Shown: in pieces, positions 17,668-25,940 of the stretch
How positions within the stretch are numbered: position 1 is the stretch's first letter
Layout: each line of letters begins with the position of its first letter
NCBI GenBank assembly: GCA_000435335.1
Contig: FR891344.1
Coordinates: 1-57,449 of the forward strand
Length of the DNA stretch: 57,449 nucleotides
Source: Clostridium sp. CAG:964
Lineage (GTDB): Bacteria > Bacillota > Clostridia > Oscillospirales > Acutalibacteraceae
Direction of reading: 5' to 3'
Notes under the pieces: model-generated
Databases searched by the model: none
Told to the model about the DNA's origin: nothing
Seen by the model: only the letters and a program-made list of their open reading frames with translations
Program-made: the position numbers and the translations under genes

Positions 17668-18756
17668 TTACTTTTCTTTTAATTTTTCACCGGGCTTTTT
17701 GGCAGTGTCACAATATTCGCATACCAAATAACCGTCTTTTTCTTTAAATTCCTTTGGCATATATGGTTCGGTGTGGGTAATACACCGTGGATTTACACAG
17801 CCGCTGTCATCTGTAATAATCTTTCCCCTTGAGTAGGAGTATTTTGCACCCTGCAGGGTTAGCAGTATAAGTGCCATTCTGGCATACATACCGTAAATTG
17901 CCTGTTTAAAGTATACACAGCGTGGGTCGTCGTCAATATTTTCTGCTATTTCGTCAACTCTAGGCAGTGGGTGAAGAACCTTCAAATCCTCCTTGCCTAA
18001 TGAAAGCTTTTCTCTGTCAAGTACAAAAACGCCCTTTTGTGCCTCGTATTCTTCCATGCTTGCAAAGCGTTCACGCTGTATTCTGGTCATATACAAAACA
18101 TCAAGCTGAGGCATAGCCTCTTGAAGTGTAGGAACTTCTACATATTCGCAGTTTTGCTCCTGCATAATGTCTTTTATATATTTTGGTATGCCAAGCTCCT
18201 TTGTGGATATTAAAACAAACTTGTTGCCCTCAAAGTGCGACATGGTTTTGATTAGTGAATGTACTGTTCTGCCGTTTTTTAGGTCGCCGCACAGTCCAAT
18301 AGTCAGGTGGTTTAGTCTGCCTTTTTCGTTGTGAAGCGTAACAATGTCTGTTAATGTTTGTGTAGGGTGCAGGTGTCCGCCGTCTCCGGCATTTATAATA
18401 GGTACACTGCTGTATTTGGACGCACCCTTAGCACTGCCCTCCAGTGGGTGGCGCATAGCTATAATATCAGCATAGCCGCTTACAATTTTAATGGTATCCT
18501 TTAGGCTTTCGCCCTTTGATACAGAAGAATTGCTGGGGTTGTCAAAGCCTATAACAGAGCCGCCCAAACGAAGCATAGCTGTTTGAAAGCTCATTTTTGT
18601 TCTTGTGCTTGGTTCATAAAAAAGTGTACCCAGAATTTTTCCTTTGCAGGCTTCGCTGTAGTTTTCGGGATTTTTCATTATTTTACCTGCCAGCTGTACA
18701 ATTTCCTGTAAATCCGAAAATGAAAGCAGTTCAAGGTCAATAATATGGTTTAACAA
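17668..18756 (-). CDS. pyrB: Aspartate carbamoyltransferase fused to a PyrI-like zinc domain
   Basis: PyrB joins carbamoyl phosphate and aspartate in pyrimidine synthesis. Residues 1 to about 302 form the catalytic chain: carbamoyl-phosphate loop EPSTRT (50-55), HPTQT near 130-134, RIQRER near 225-230 and HPLPRVDEI near 262-270. The last 50 residues add a four-Cys domain (Cys320, Cys325, Cys346, Cys349; CVNPRC and CEYC) resembling only the zinc domain of the regulatory chain PyrI. The nucleotide-binding half of PyrI is absent. The TTG at 18756 is chosen because the frame-opening TTG at 18777 would lie at the transcript start predicted from the promoter, while AAAGGG precedes 18756. Confidence 0.92.
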   Translation of the reverse strand: MLNHIIDLELLSFSDLQEIVQLAGKIMKNPENYSEACKGKILGTLFYEPSTRTKMSFQTAMLRLGGSVIGFDNPSNSSVSKGESLKDTIKIVSGYADIIAMRHPLEGSAKGASKYSSVPIINAGDGGHLHPTQTLTDIVTLHNEKGRLNHLTIGLCGDLKNGRTVHSLIKTMSHFEGNKFVLISTKELGIPKYIKDIMQEQNCEYVEVPTLQEAMPQLDVLYMTRIQRERFASMEEYEAQKGVFVLDREKLSLGKEDLKVLHPLPRVDEIAENIDDDPRCVYFKQAIYGMYARMALILLTLQGAKYSYSRGKIITDDSGCVNPRCITHTEPYMPKEFKEKDGYLVCEYCDTAKKPGEKLKEK

Positions 18757-18787
18757 TTTAAACACCCTTTCTTTCAATACTCTTATA

Positions 18788-18816
18788 ATTTTAACAGCTA
18801 TTCGTTAAAATAACAA
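18788..18816 (-). promoter_or_regulatory. Predicted pyrB promoter
   Basis: Read on the minus strand, TTGTTA (18816-18811), a 17-base spacer and TAAAAT (18793-18788) predict a transcript starting near 18780, only 25 bases before the pyrB TTG at 18756. That leaves no space for a long attenuator leader. Confidence 0.7.
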
Positions 18817-18927
18817 TACTTGTTTGAAAACTTTATCGTGTTTGGTAAAAATATGTTGGTATATGTTTTCTGTATTCGCTTTGCCGGCGGTTAAGGCTTT
18901 AATTAAAGCACATCTGTATAATAATCA

Positions 18928-18962
18928 CACAGTCTTTGCTTTGGCAGGGGCTGTGCTTTTTT
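18928..18962 (+). terminator. Intrinsic terminator without an assigned upstream gene
   Basis: CACAGTCTTTGC (18928-18939) pairs with GGCAGGGGCTGTG (ending 18955) over 12 positions including GU pairs, with a 4-base loop, then CTTTTTTG. It lies in the 386-base gap between pyrB and the phage-like cassette (18757-19142), which otherwise shows only AT-rich sequence. It could isolate the cassette from upstream transcription or end a small RNA. Confidence 0.65.
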
Positions 18963-19142
18963 GTTTAAAAAAAGAAAAATGGTGCGATTTTTTAAAATTC
19001 AGTGTAAAAATAAAAAATTTTTTTGATAAGAATGCATTGTTGCATAAAAATAGGCAACTTTTATGCTTTTTTGACTATAGGCTGCAAGGGTTAATTTCTG
19101 CAAGGCAACAGCAGAAAATCCTTAGCAATTTAAGGAGGATGT

Positions 19143-19625
19143 ATGACAAGAAAGGAAGATAAATTTTGCTGTTTTTATTCTTCAAACGGAAATGTCCGCC
19201 TGTCGGCTGTAATGGCAGGGTACAGCAGTAACCCGGAGCAAACAGGACAACAGCTGCTGACAAGAGGCGACATTGCGGGAAGGGTTAAGGAATACCGTGA
19301 TACCCGAGTAAACGACCTAAGGCTTATGGCACTGCTTGGGTATGAACGCCTTGCCTTTGGAAGTATTGCCGACTGTATACAGCTTTTGTATATGGAGGCT
19401 CCTACACTGCAAAGGCTGGAGGCTATGGATTTATTTATGATTTCAGAAATAAAAAAGCCAAAGGACGGTGCTATGGAGATAAAATTCTTTGACAGGATAA
19501 AAGCACTTGAAAAATTAAGCGAAGCACAGGAGGACACTCACGAAAAAAGCCTGCCGTTTTATAGGGCTCTTGAAAGAAGTGCGGATATGCTTAGCAACAG
19601 CGGTGTTGATAATGACGCTGAGTAG
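19143..19625 (+). CDS. Phage terminase small subunit
   Basis: The 160-residue product has the N-terminal helix-turn-helix pattern of terminase small subunits: FCCFYSSNGNVRLSAVMAGY followed by NPEQTGQQLLTRGDIAGRV, where GN-x-x-xSA-x-xAGY is the family mark. The C-terminal part is helical and charged, as expected for contact with the large subunit. The small subunit recognises DNA ends or packaging sites and regulates cutting. TTAAGGAGGATG precedes the ATG strongly. It is the first gene of the cassette and overlaps the large-subunit start by 14 bases. Confidence 0.86.
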   Translation: MTRKEDKFCCFYSSNGNVRLSAVMAGYSSNPEQTGQQLLTRGDIAGRVKEYRDTRVNDLRLMALLGYERLAFGSIADCIQLLYMEAPTLQRLEAMDLFMISEIKKPKDGAMEIKFFDRIKALEKLSEAQEDTHEKSLPFYRALERSADMLSNSGVDNDAE

Positions 19626-20859
19626 CTTTTCAAAAAAGCAAATGCAGCTGCTTACATGGTGGTGCAGGGGAAGCGGATATTCTGACTGTGACGCCGTTAT
19701 ATGTGACGGGGCGGTTAGAAGCGGCAAAACAATGTGTATGAGCCTTTCATTTATTTCGTGGGCGTTTTACAGGTTTAACGGCGGCAGCTTTGCAATGTGC
19801 GGTAAAACCATACGGTCACTGAAAAGAAATGTTGTTACGCCTATGGTTGCTATGCTAAAGGAAATTGGCTTTAGCTGTACCGAAAAGCTGTCTCAAAATT
19901 TACTTGAGATAGAATTTGACGGAAAAAGCAACCGTTTTTATCTCTTTGGAGGAAAGGACGAATCCTCAGCAGCTCTTATTCAAGGTATGACATTATGCGG
20001 AGTGCTGTTTGACGAGGTGGCGTTAATGCCGAAGTCCTTTGTAGAGCAGGCAATAGCCAGATGCTCTGTAAACGGCAGTAAATTTTGGTTTAACTGTAAC
20101 CCGGAATATCCACAGCATTGGTTTAGGGTGGAGTGGATATTGGGCAGAAAACGAAAAAACGCACTGTATATGCACTTTACAATGGACGACAACCCGTCTC
20201 TTTCCGAAAAGATGAAACAGCGTTACAGGTCGCTGTACAGCGGTGCCTTTTATGAGAGGTTTATTCTCGGTAAATGGGTAGGAGCAGAGGGCTGTGTTTA
20301 TCCTTTTATGAAGGACAATATGTTTGTAGATGTGCCAAAGGGAGTATGCGAACGCTACGCTGTAAGCTGTGACTATGGCACGGTAAACCCTGCGTCCTTT
20401 GGGCTGTGGGGGCTGCAAAATGGTGTGTGGTACAGAATAGACGAGTACTATTACGACTCAAAAAGAGTTGGCATACAGCGCACCGACGAGGAGCATTACA
20501 AGGCGTTGGAAAAGCTGACAGAGGGTAAAAAAATAGACGCCGTTGTTGTTGACCCGTCTGCCGCCAGCTTTATTCAGACTATACGCAGACACGAAAAATT
20601 TGCGGTAACACCGGCAAAAAATAATGTGGTTGACGGTATACGCAAGGTGTCTACAGCACTAAAGGAAAAGAAAATAAAAATATGTAATTGCTGTAGTGAC
20701 AGCATAAGGGAATTTGGATTGTACAGATGGAACAGCGGCGGGGCAGACGCTCCCATAAAGGAGAACGACCACGCAATGGACGACATAAGATATTTTGTAA
20801 CAACGGTTCTGTATAAGCCGCAAAATGAATTTGTAGCCTTTGCAAGAAAAAGAATGTAG
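19612..20859 (+). CDS. Phage terminase large subunit
   Basis: This is the DNA-packaging motor and nuclease. The 415-residue protein has Walker A DGAVRSGKT (near 37-45) and Walker B GVLFDEVALMP (near 127-137). A RNase-H-like nuclease follows with acidic residues in SCDYGTVNP, VVVDPSAASF and HAMDDIRYF near the C-terminus. All catalytic Asp/Glu positions I expect are present, so the enzyme looks functional. The start is taken as the ATG at 19612, inside the small-subunit gene; it lacks a clear Shine-Dalgarno, which fits coupling. The frame itself is open from about 19570. Confidence 0.94.
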   Translation: MTLSSFSKKQMQLLTWWCRGSGYSDCDAVICDGAVRSGKTMCMSLSFISWAFYRFNGGSFAMCGKTIRSLKRNVVTPMVAMLKEIGFSCTEKLSQNLLEIEFDGKSNRFYLFGGKDESSAALIQGMTLCGVLFDEVALMPKSFVEQAIARCSVNGSKFWFNCNPEYPQHWFRVEWILGRKRKNALYMHFTMDDNPSLSEKMKQRYRSLYSGAFYERFILGKWVGAEGCVYPFMKDNMFVDVPKGVCERYAVSCDYGTVNPASFGLWGLQNGVWYRIDEYYYDSKRVGIQRTDEEHYKALEKLTEGKKIDAVVVDPSAASFIQTIRRHEKFAVTPAKNNVVDGIRKVSTALKEKKIKICNCCSDSIREFGLYRWNSGGADAPIKENDHAMDDIRYFVTTVLYKPQNEFVAFARKRM

Positions 20860-20870
20860 GAGGTGTTTGT

Positions 20871-22016
20871 ATGAGGCTATTTAAAAATAAAAAAACGCCT
20901 AAACAGAAAATTGCCCAAACCGTAACAGGAAACGGCTTTAGTAATCCGTTTAATGCCCTCAACAGCTATGTGCCTTTGAATAATACACAGCATTTGCTGT
21001 ATGCAAGCCTTAGAGAGGCTATACCTATTATTGACTCAGCTATAAGTAAGCTGGTGCGTTTGCTTGGCACATTCGAGGTTGTATGTGCCGATAAAACAGC
21101 AGAGAGAAGGCTTAAATATTTTTTGGATAATGTAAAAACCGGCGGAAACAATGCAGGCTTTAAGTGCTTTTTGGGTACATATTTTGACAGACTGCTTACC
21201 TACGGAACAGCTGTGGCAGAGATTATTCCCTACAGTGACTACAGCAGTATTTACGGCTTGTACAATGCCGCCAACAGCGACATATTGCTGAAGAATAATA
21301 GAAATAATCCGCTAAAGCTGGATGTGTATGTACAGCAGGATAACGGTGAGGTTGTGCCTGTGAAAAATCAGGAGCTTATTATGATAACCTCCCTTAACCC
21401 ACAGCCGGAAAAGGCAGGCGGAACATCAATTTTACAGGGACTGCCGTTTGTAAGCAATATACTTTTAAAGATTTTTACAGCTATTGGGCAAAACTGGGAC
21501 AGGGTAGGCAATGTACGCTTTGCCGTTACCTACAAGCCGCCTAATGACGGTACAGATGGAATATATACACAGCAAAGAGCCGAGCTTATTGCAGACGAGT
21601 GGAGCAAGGCAATGCAGGACAAGGGCTTGTCTGATTTTGTGGCTGTAGGCGATGTGGATATTAAGGTAATAGGTGCAGATAACCAGATTTTAGACTGCCA
21701 AACGCCGGGACGACTGCTTTTGGAGCAGATAGTTTCAAAGCTGAGTATTCCTCCGTTTATATTGGGGCTTTCGTGGAGCAGTACGGAGAGAATGTCGTCA
21801 CAGCAGGCGGATATTTTAACAAGTGAGCTGGAGCATTACCGAGATTTGCTGAATCCTATGATAAACAAGGTGTGCTCTATGTGGCTGGCTATGAACGGCT
21901 ACAGTACCGAACACGAGCTTGTTTGGAGCAATATTAACCTGCAGGATGAAGTAGAGCTTGCAAATGCAAGGCTAATTAATACACAGGCAGATCAGCTTGA
22001 AAACAAAAAGGAGTGA
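20871..22016 (+). CDS. Phage portal protein
   Basis: The 381-residue protein fits the portal family that forms the dodecameric DNA channel at one capsid vertex. It has an early segment with REAIPIIDSAISKLVRLLG typical of portal N-termini, a central region with ELIMITSLNPQPEKAGGTSILQGL and LLEQIVSKLSIPPFILGLSW, and a helical C-terminus. Length is somewhat short but within the family range. TAGGAGGTG precedes the ATG. It sits between large terminase and the prohead protease, the canonical place. Confidence 0.92.
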   Translation: MRLFKNKKTPKQKIAQTVTGNGFSNPFNALNSYVPLNNTQHLLYASLREAIPIIDSAISKLVRLLGTFEVVCADKTAERRLKYFLDNVKTGGNNAGFKCFLGTYFDRLLTYGTAVAEIIPYSDYSSIYGLYNAANSDILLKNNRNNPLKLDVYVQQDNGEVVPVKNQELIMITSLNPQPEKAGGTSILQGLPFVSNILLKIFTAIGQNWDRVGNVRFAVTYKPPNDGTDGIYTQQRAELIADEWSKAMQDKGLSDFVAVGDVDIKVIGADNQILDCQTPGRLLLEQIVSKLSIPPFILGLSWSSTERMSSQQADILTSELEHYRDLLNPMINKVCSMWLAMNGYSTEHELVWSNINLQDEVELANARLINTQADQLENKKE

Positions 22017-22020
22017 TATT

Positions 22021-22986
22021 TTGGCAAGGCTGGAGAAGACAAATAAACGTAAAGTAGAGAGCAGCAGCCCTACTAAAGAGGAGCTGGAGCTTATTAACAG
22101 CTACACAAGGCGTGAATATACACAGCAGGAGCTGTACACCTTTAGTGTTGTGCTGTGTGACAACGACATTGACAGGGACTATGAGGCATTTTCTGTAAAT
22201 GCCCTTAAACAGATGGCAGGTCTGTTTGTAGGAAAAACGGGAATTTCAGACCACAACCCTACGGCACAAAACCAAACAGCAAGAATTTACAGCTGTAATG
22301 TTGAGTATGTTCAAGGCAGAAAAACTCTTTACGGTGAGCCGTACTGTAAGCTGACGGCAAAGGCGTATATACCTGTTTTGCCGTCAACACAGGAAACCAT
22401 ACAGCTTATTGAAAGCGGTATAAAGAAGGAGGTAAGTGTTGGGTGCAGTGCCGACAGAGTATTGTGCAGTGTATGTGGAGCAGATGCTCATACGGCACAG
22501 TGCGGTCATTACAAGGGCAAACAAAACGGCGACATATGCTACCACATTATTGATAATGTTACAGACGCCTACGAGTGGTCATTTGTTGCCGTACCAAGTC
22601 AGAAAAACGCAGGCGTTATAAAGTCTTATTACAGGGAGGGTAATATGAGCAATATTATTGAAGAGGTTAAAAAGGGCAATTACTCGGTTATAAATAACGG
22701 TAATGCCAACGAAATAGGCGAATATATCAAGGAGCTTCAACAGCTTGCCGAGTACGGTTCACAGTACAGAAAAGAGCTGGAGGACGAGTATGTAAGATTC
22801 AGCTCATTGTGCTTGGACTGCAGCAGCAGTGTATTAAGGTCGGTTGCAAAAAAGCTGAATGTACAGGAGCTGGTACAGCTGAAAACACTTTACAAAAATG
22901 CTGTAGAGTGCGGCAGCTTTTTAAAGCCACAGCTTGTAAAAAGCGAAGAGGTGCCAACAGCAAATGACAAGCAGTATAACATTTGA
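22021..22986 (+). CDS. Prohead protease with C-terminal scaffold-like region
   Basis: The N-terminal about 190 residues match HK97-type prohead proteases (family S78-like), with the likely catalytic His in GISDHNP (near 77) and Ser in KEVSVGCS (near 140). A Cys-rich loop CSVCG-x8-CGH follows, as seen in several relatives. The remaining about 120 residues are helical and charged and probably act as the scaffold that guides capsid assembly. The start is TTG at 22021 behind AAAAAGGAGTG; the frame opens a little earlier, inside the portal gene. Confidence 0.85.
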   Translation: MARLEKTNKRKVESSSPTKEELELINSYTRREYTQQELYTFSVVLCDNDIDRDYEAFSVNALKQMAGLFVGKTGISDHNPTAQNQTARIYSCNVEYVQGRKTLYGEPYCKLTAKAYIPVLPSTQETIQLIESGIKKEVSVGCSADRVLCSVCGADAHTAQCGHYKGKQNGDICYHIIDNVTDAYEWSFVAVPSQKNAGVIKSYYREGNMSNIIEEVKKGNYSVINNGNANEIGEYIKELQQLAEYGSQYRKELEDEYVRFSSLCLDCSSSVLRSVAKKLNVQELVQLKTLYKNAVECGSFLKPQLVKSEEVPTANDKQYNI

Positions 22987-23033
22987 TACTGAATTAATTA
23001 TAGATTTTTAACAGATGCAGAAAGGAAGATTAT

Positions 23034-23366
23034 ATGAATATTGATTTTAACGGTTTTAATGAGAAGGTTATAACAATGCAGGCTGACAGCACAGTTACAA
23101 AGCCAAACCAGTGGATAAAGGTGGTATCCAACGGTACAGCCGCACAGGCAGACGCCAACGGCAAGCTTGTAGGTGTTACTGTAAATGTTCGCAGTGGCTA
23201 CTGCGGAGTAATGGTAAACGGCGTGGTTACGGCTAAAAAGTCGGGAGATATTGCCTTGGGCTACACAAAGCTTGTTTATACAGCGGCAGGTATTGCACAA
23301 AGCACAACAGGAAGAGAGCATTTGGTTTTAAGCGTTACCGATGACGCTGTAACATTTATTCTTTAA
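23034..23366 (+). CDS. Head decoration protein-like (DUF2190-type)
   Basis: The 110-residue, beta-rich protein sits between protease and capsid genes, the usual place for capsid decoration proteins. The pattern ANGKLVGVTVNVRSGYCGVMVNGVVTAKKS resembles small decoration proteins with a repeated beta-strand/Gly arrangement, in which the DUF2190 type is common. AAGGAAGATT precedes the ATG. It probably binds the capsid surface and stabilises it. Family assignment rests on context and pattern only. Confidence 0.65.
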   Translation: MNIDFNGFNEKVITMQADSTVTKPNQWIKVVSNGTAAQADANGKLVGVTVNVRSGYCGVMVNGVVTAKKSGDIALGYTKLVYTAAGIAQSTTGREHLVLSVTDDAVTFIL

Positions 23367-23386
23367 TATACAGGAGGGTTTAATTT

Positions 23387-24397
23387 ATGGAGCTTTATAA
23401 AACTATTAATATTGACAAAAGTATGTATAACCGCAGGGGAAAAACATTTTCACAGGTGCTTGAGGAGCTTGACCCAAGCACAAATTATAAAAACACACCT
23501 CTTGAAAAGCTGGACGCCTTTGGCAGACAGCTAAAGAGATTCGACATAAGGGTAAGCGGCGCACAGTCTGATATGGTAGAAAAGTTTTTTCAAACCTCGT
23601 CCTCGGCGGCATTGTTTCCTGAATATGTAAGCAGGGCTATTAAGCTGGGTATGGAATATGCCAACGCTTTGCCGGATATTACGGCTACTGTAACCAAAAT
23701 TGACGGTATGGACTACAGAAGCATTGTTTCTGACCCTGATGACGATACAAGGTCTTTAAAGGTTGTAAGCGAGGGTGCGTTTTTGCCGCAAACAACAATA
23801 AAAACACAGGAAAGCCTTGTTAAGCTGCTTAAAAGAGGCAGAATGCTGGTTTCTACATATGAAGCACTGCGTTTTCAAAGACTCGACCTGTTTACAGTAA
23901 CCTTAAAGCAGATTGGTGCATATATTGCCCGTACACAGCTTGCCGACGCTGTAAATGTGCTTGTTAATGGTGACGGCAACTCTAATGGCGCAAAGGTTAT
24001 TAATGTCTCAGCATCAGGCACCTTAAAATATACAGACCTTGTAAGGCTGTGGACAGAGCTTACACCATATGAGCTAAATACACTGCTTGTGCCTACTGCA
24101 CTTATGGAGAAAATTCTTGCAATGCCGGAAATGCAGGACTCGCAGGCTACGCTGGATTTTCACGGTACAGGCAAAATGATAACACCAATGGGTGCAAAGC
24201 TTATTCATGTGCCAACTTTGGACAGTGATAAGATTGTAGGTATTGACAAAACCTGTGCACTTGAAATGGTGCAGGCAGGTGATGTGCTTGTTGATTATGA
24301 CAAGCTTATTGACAGACAGCTTGAAAGGGCGACTGTAAGCGTTATAAGCGGCTTTGCAAAGCTGTTTAACGATGCAAGCGTTGTGCTAAAGGTGTAA
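23387..24397 (+). CDS. Major capsid protein, HK97-like
   Basis: The 336-residue protein follows protease and decoration genes and shows an HK97-fold pattern. After an N-terminal arm, FFQTSSSAALFPEYVSRAI (near 66-85) introduces the domain. SLVKLLKRGRMLVSTYEALRFQR and the helix LKQIGAYIARTQLADAVNVLVNG form the P-domain spine region, and DLVRLWTEL followed by NTLLVPTALMEKIL is typical of this class. The C-terminal LERATVSVISGFAKLFNDASVVLKV is a usual ending. GGAGGGT precedes the ATG. The frame is intact. Confidence 0.88.
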   Translation: MELYKTINIDKSMYNRRGKTFSQVLEELDPSTNYKNTPLEKLDAFGRQLKRFDIRVSGAQSDMVEKFFQTSSSAALFPEYVSRAIKLGMEYANALPDITATVTKIDGMDYRSIVSDPDDDTRSLKVVSEGAFLPQTTIKTQESLVKLLKRGRMLVSTYEALRFQRLDLFTVTLKQIGAYIARTQLADAVNVLVNGDGNSNGAKVINVSASGTLKYTDLVRLWTELTPYELNTLLVPTALMEKILAMPEMQDSQATLDFHGTGKMITPMGAKLIHVPTLDSDKIVGIDKTCALEMVQAGDVLVDYDKLIDRQLERATVSVISGFAKLFNDASVVLKV

Positions 24398-24401
24398 TAG
24401 T

Positions 24402-24788
24402 ATGAACTATCAACAGGTATTTCAAAGATTTTGTGAGCTTAGCAGGTTAGGCGAAAAGGAAGCACAGCAGTACAGGTGGCTTTGTAACAATGCTGCCGAC
24501 GAGCTTAATGAAATGCTTGTTAGCAACATAGACAAAACAAAATGCGGCGGCAGATTATCTGCCGCTGCTGCGGCTATGGCGTACTACAGGTACATTATCA
24601 TTGCGGAAAACGGTGGCGTAACCGGCTTTAAAGCAGGGGATATATCGGTAGATTGTTCAAAAGCAAGGGAATATGCAAAGGAGTATTTACAGCAGTGCTT
24701 AAAGGGAATATCCGGCTATATTTCTGACGGCGGCTTTGTTTTCAGAGGTGTATTAATTGATAGAAAAGACGATTATAAATGCTATTGA
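24402..24788 (+). CDS. Probable head-tail connector protein (gp6-like)
   Basis: The 128-residue, mainly helical protein lies 4 bases after the capsid gene, where phages place the first head-tail connector. Helical segments include FCELSRLGEKEAQQYRWLCNNAADEL and CGGRLSAAAAAMAYYRYIIIA, and the mid-part resembles connector proteins with short four-helix bundles. Its end overlaps the next start by 32 bases. Function is inferred from position and size; sequence similarity alone is weak. Confidence 0.6.
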   Translation: MNYQQVFQRFCELSRLGEKEAQQYRWLCNNAADELNEMLVSNIDKTKCGGRLSAAAAAMAYYRYIIIAENGGVTGFKAGDISVDCSKAREYAKEYLQQCLKGISGYISDGGFVFRGVLIDRKDDYKCY

Positions 24789-25095
24789 AAAATTCGGAAC
24801 AGACTGTGTTTTAACCGAATACGAAACCGGCGGCAAGCACATTGTACGAGGCTTTTTGCAGCCTATAAACAGCAGCTTAAAGCAATATACCCCTACCGAA
24901 TATACAGAGGCGGGTACAGTGGATAACGACAGCTATCTGTTTTTATTTAATGTTCCTAAAGAAAATATTAATTATGAAAATGCGATGCTGTGGGTATATG
25001 ACAGCTGTTATTGGATAAAGGACTGCAAGGTGTGCAGGCTTGTTAATAAGCCCCTGTATATGCGTGGAGTTTTAAGCCCATACAAAAGGGAGTGA
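24757..25095 (+). CDS. Probable head closure/neck protein
   Basis: This 112-residue protein starts at a TTG (24757) within the previous gene, with AGAGGTG upstream. It has beta-rich segments (HIVRGFLQPINSS, NDSYLFLFNVPKEN, CYWIKDCKVCRLVN), as in SPP1 gp16-like or Mu-like head completion proteins. Order within the cassette (after the connector, before the tail-completion gene) supports a neck role. It has the expected length. The exact family is not certain. Confidence 0.6.
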   Translation: MIEKTIINAIEKFGTDCVLTEYETGGKHIVRGFLQPINSSLKQYTPTEYTEAGTVDNDSYLFLFNVPKENINYENAMLWVYDSCYWIKDCKVCRLVNKPLYMRGVLSPYKRE

Positions 25096-25099
25096 AAGC

Positions 25100-25816
25100 T
25101 TGAAGAATGTTAATGAAATTTTGAATAATACCATTGAAAGGTTAAGGGCAAGTCTACCCAAGACGGAGTTTTATTTTTATTATCCCAACACAACCCTGTC
25201 GTTGCCTGTTAAGGACAAGCAGTACGGCATTATAAAGGCGAGTGAAAGCTGTAGTACGGCAGAAAACACAGGCAACAGCAGGGTGAGGGTTGAAGTACAG
25301 CTAATGTCACCAATGAATTACACCGGCAGAAAAGTTCTTGAGTGTGCCGAAGAGGCTTTGCAGGTATTGCTTGAAGCAGAGCATGGTCAAAGAACAACAA
25401 ACGGCAGTATTGGTGATATTGAGTATAAAGCGCCTTTACGGTGCTATGTAATAAAAATTGCAGTTGAGTATGTAAGCGAATTGTCAAAGGCTGTAGCTGT
25501 AAAAGCAAATAACAGCAGTGTTGATGGTTTGCTGATTAGCGAAAAAGCAAGCTGTACATATACAGATGTAATGGTTTACGGTGAGTCTAAGCCCTATGAC
25601 AGTGTGCTTTGTAAAAGGCGTTATACCTTAAAGCTGCAAATAGACAGTCTTGGTGAAACGCTGACGGGCAGTAAAATTACTGTTGAATACCAATATAACA
25701 AGTACATAGTAAGATATACGGGCTGTTGTGTGGTTGATTGCATAAGTAATATTTTAAGTAAGGTACAAACATATACCTTAAACGCAGTTAGCAGGGAGGT
25801 AGTTAAGGTTGAATGA
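25100..25816 (+). CDS. Probable tail terminator/completion protein with an extra C-terminal domain
   Basis: The 238-residue protein occupies the tail-terminator position. The first about 140 residues (helix then beta strands around RVRVEVQLMSPMNYTG and YVIKIAVEYV) are of terminator size. The last about 95 residues, after VDGLLISEKAS, form a second beta-rich domain containing YTLKLQIDSLGETLTGSKITVEY that I do not recognise. In a normal phage, sheath and tube genes would come next; here they are absent, so this extra domain deserves structural comparison. TTG start at 25100 behind GGGAGTG. Confidence 0.55.
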   Translation: MKNVNEILNNTIERLRASLPKTEFYFYYPNTTLSLPVKDKQYGIIKASESCSTAENTGNSRVRVEVQLMSPMNYTGRKVLECAEEALQVLLEAEHGQRTTNGSIGDIEYKAPLRCYVIKIAVEYVSELSKAVAVKANNSSVDGLLISEKASCTYTDVMVYGESKPYDSVLCKRRYTLKLQIDSLGETLTGSKITVEYQYNKYIVRYTGCCVVDCISNILSKVQTYTLNAVSREVVKVE

Positions 25817-25940
25817 GAGCAACGGTTATGAATTGGAGCTGTACGATTCTAAAAATACAGCAGAGGCAATTTCCGAACAGTTAATTCTTGATAAAAGAAG
25901 ATATATAAAGGCACTTAACGAGGAAGAGGAGCTAAGCTGA
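25809..25940 (+). CDS. Small phage cassette protein, 43 residues
   Basis: A frame from TTG at 25809 to TGA at 25940 encodes a 43-residue acidic peptide with a helical look, ending NEEEELS. A strong GGGAGG lies about 10 bases before the TTG. The start overlaps the preceding stop, and the stop overlaps the ATG of the next gene, so it fills the gap exactly in a coupled chain. It occupies the place normally taken by sheath, tube, chaperone and tape-measure genes. No family was recognised. Confidence 0.62.
   Translation: MNESNGYELELYDSKNTAEAISEQLILDKRRYIKALNEEEELS

Noticed and set aside
18824..19162. 112-codon plus-strand frame before the terminase gene
   Set aside because: It spans an intrinsic terminator, has low-complexity Lys/Phe composition and no Shine-Dalgarno, and overlaps the terminase start.
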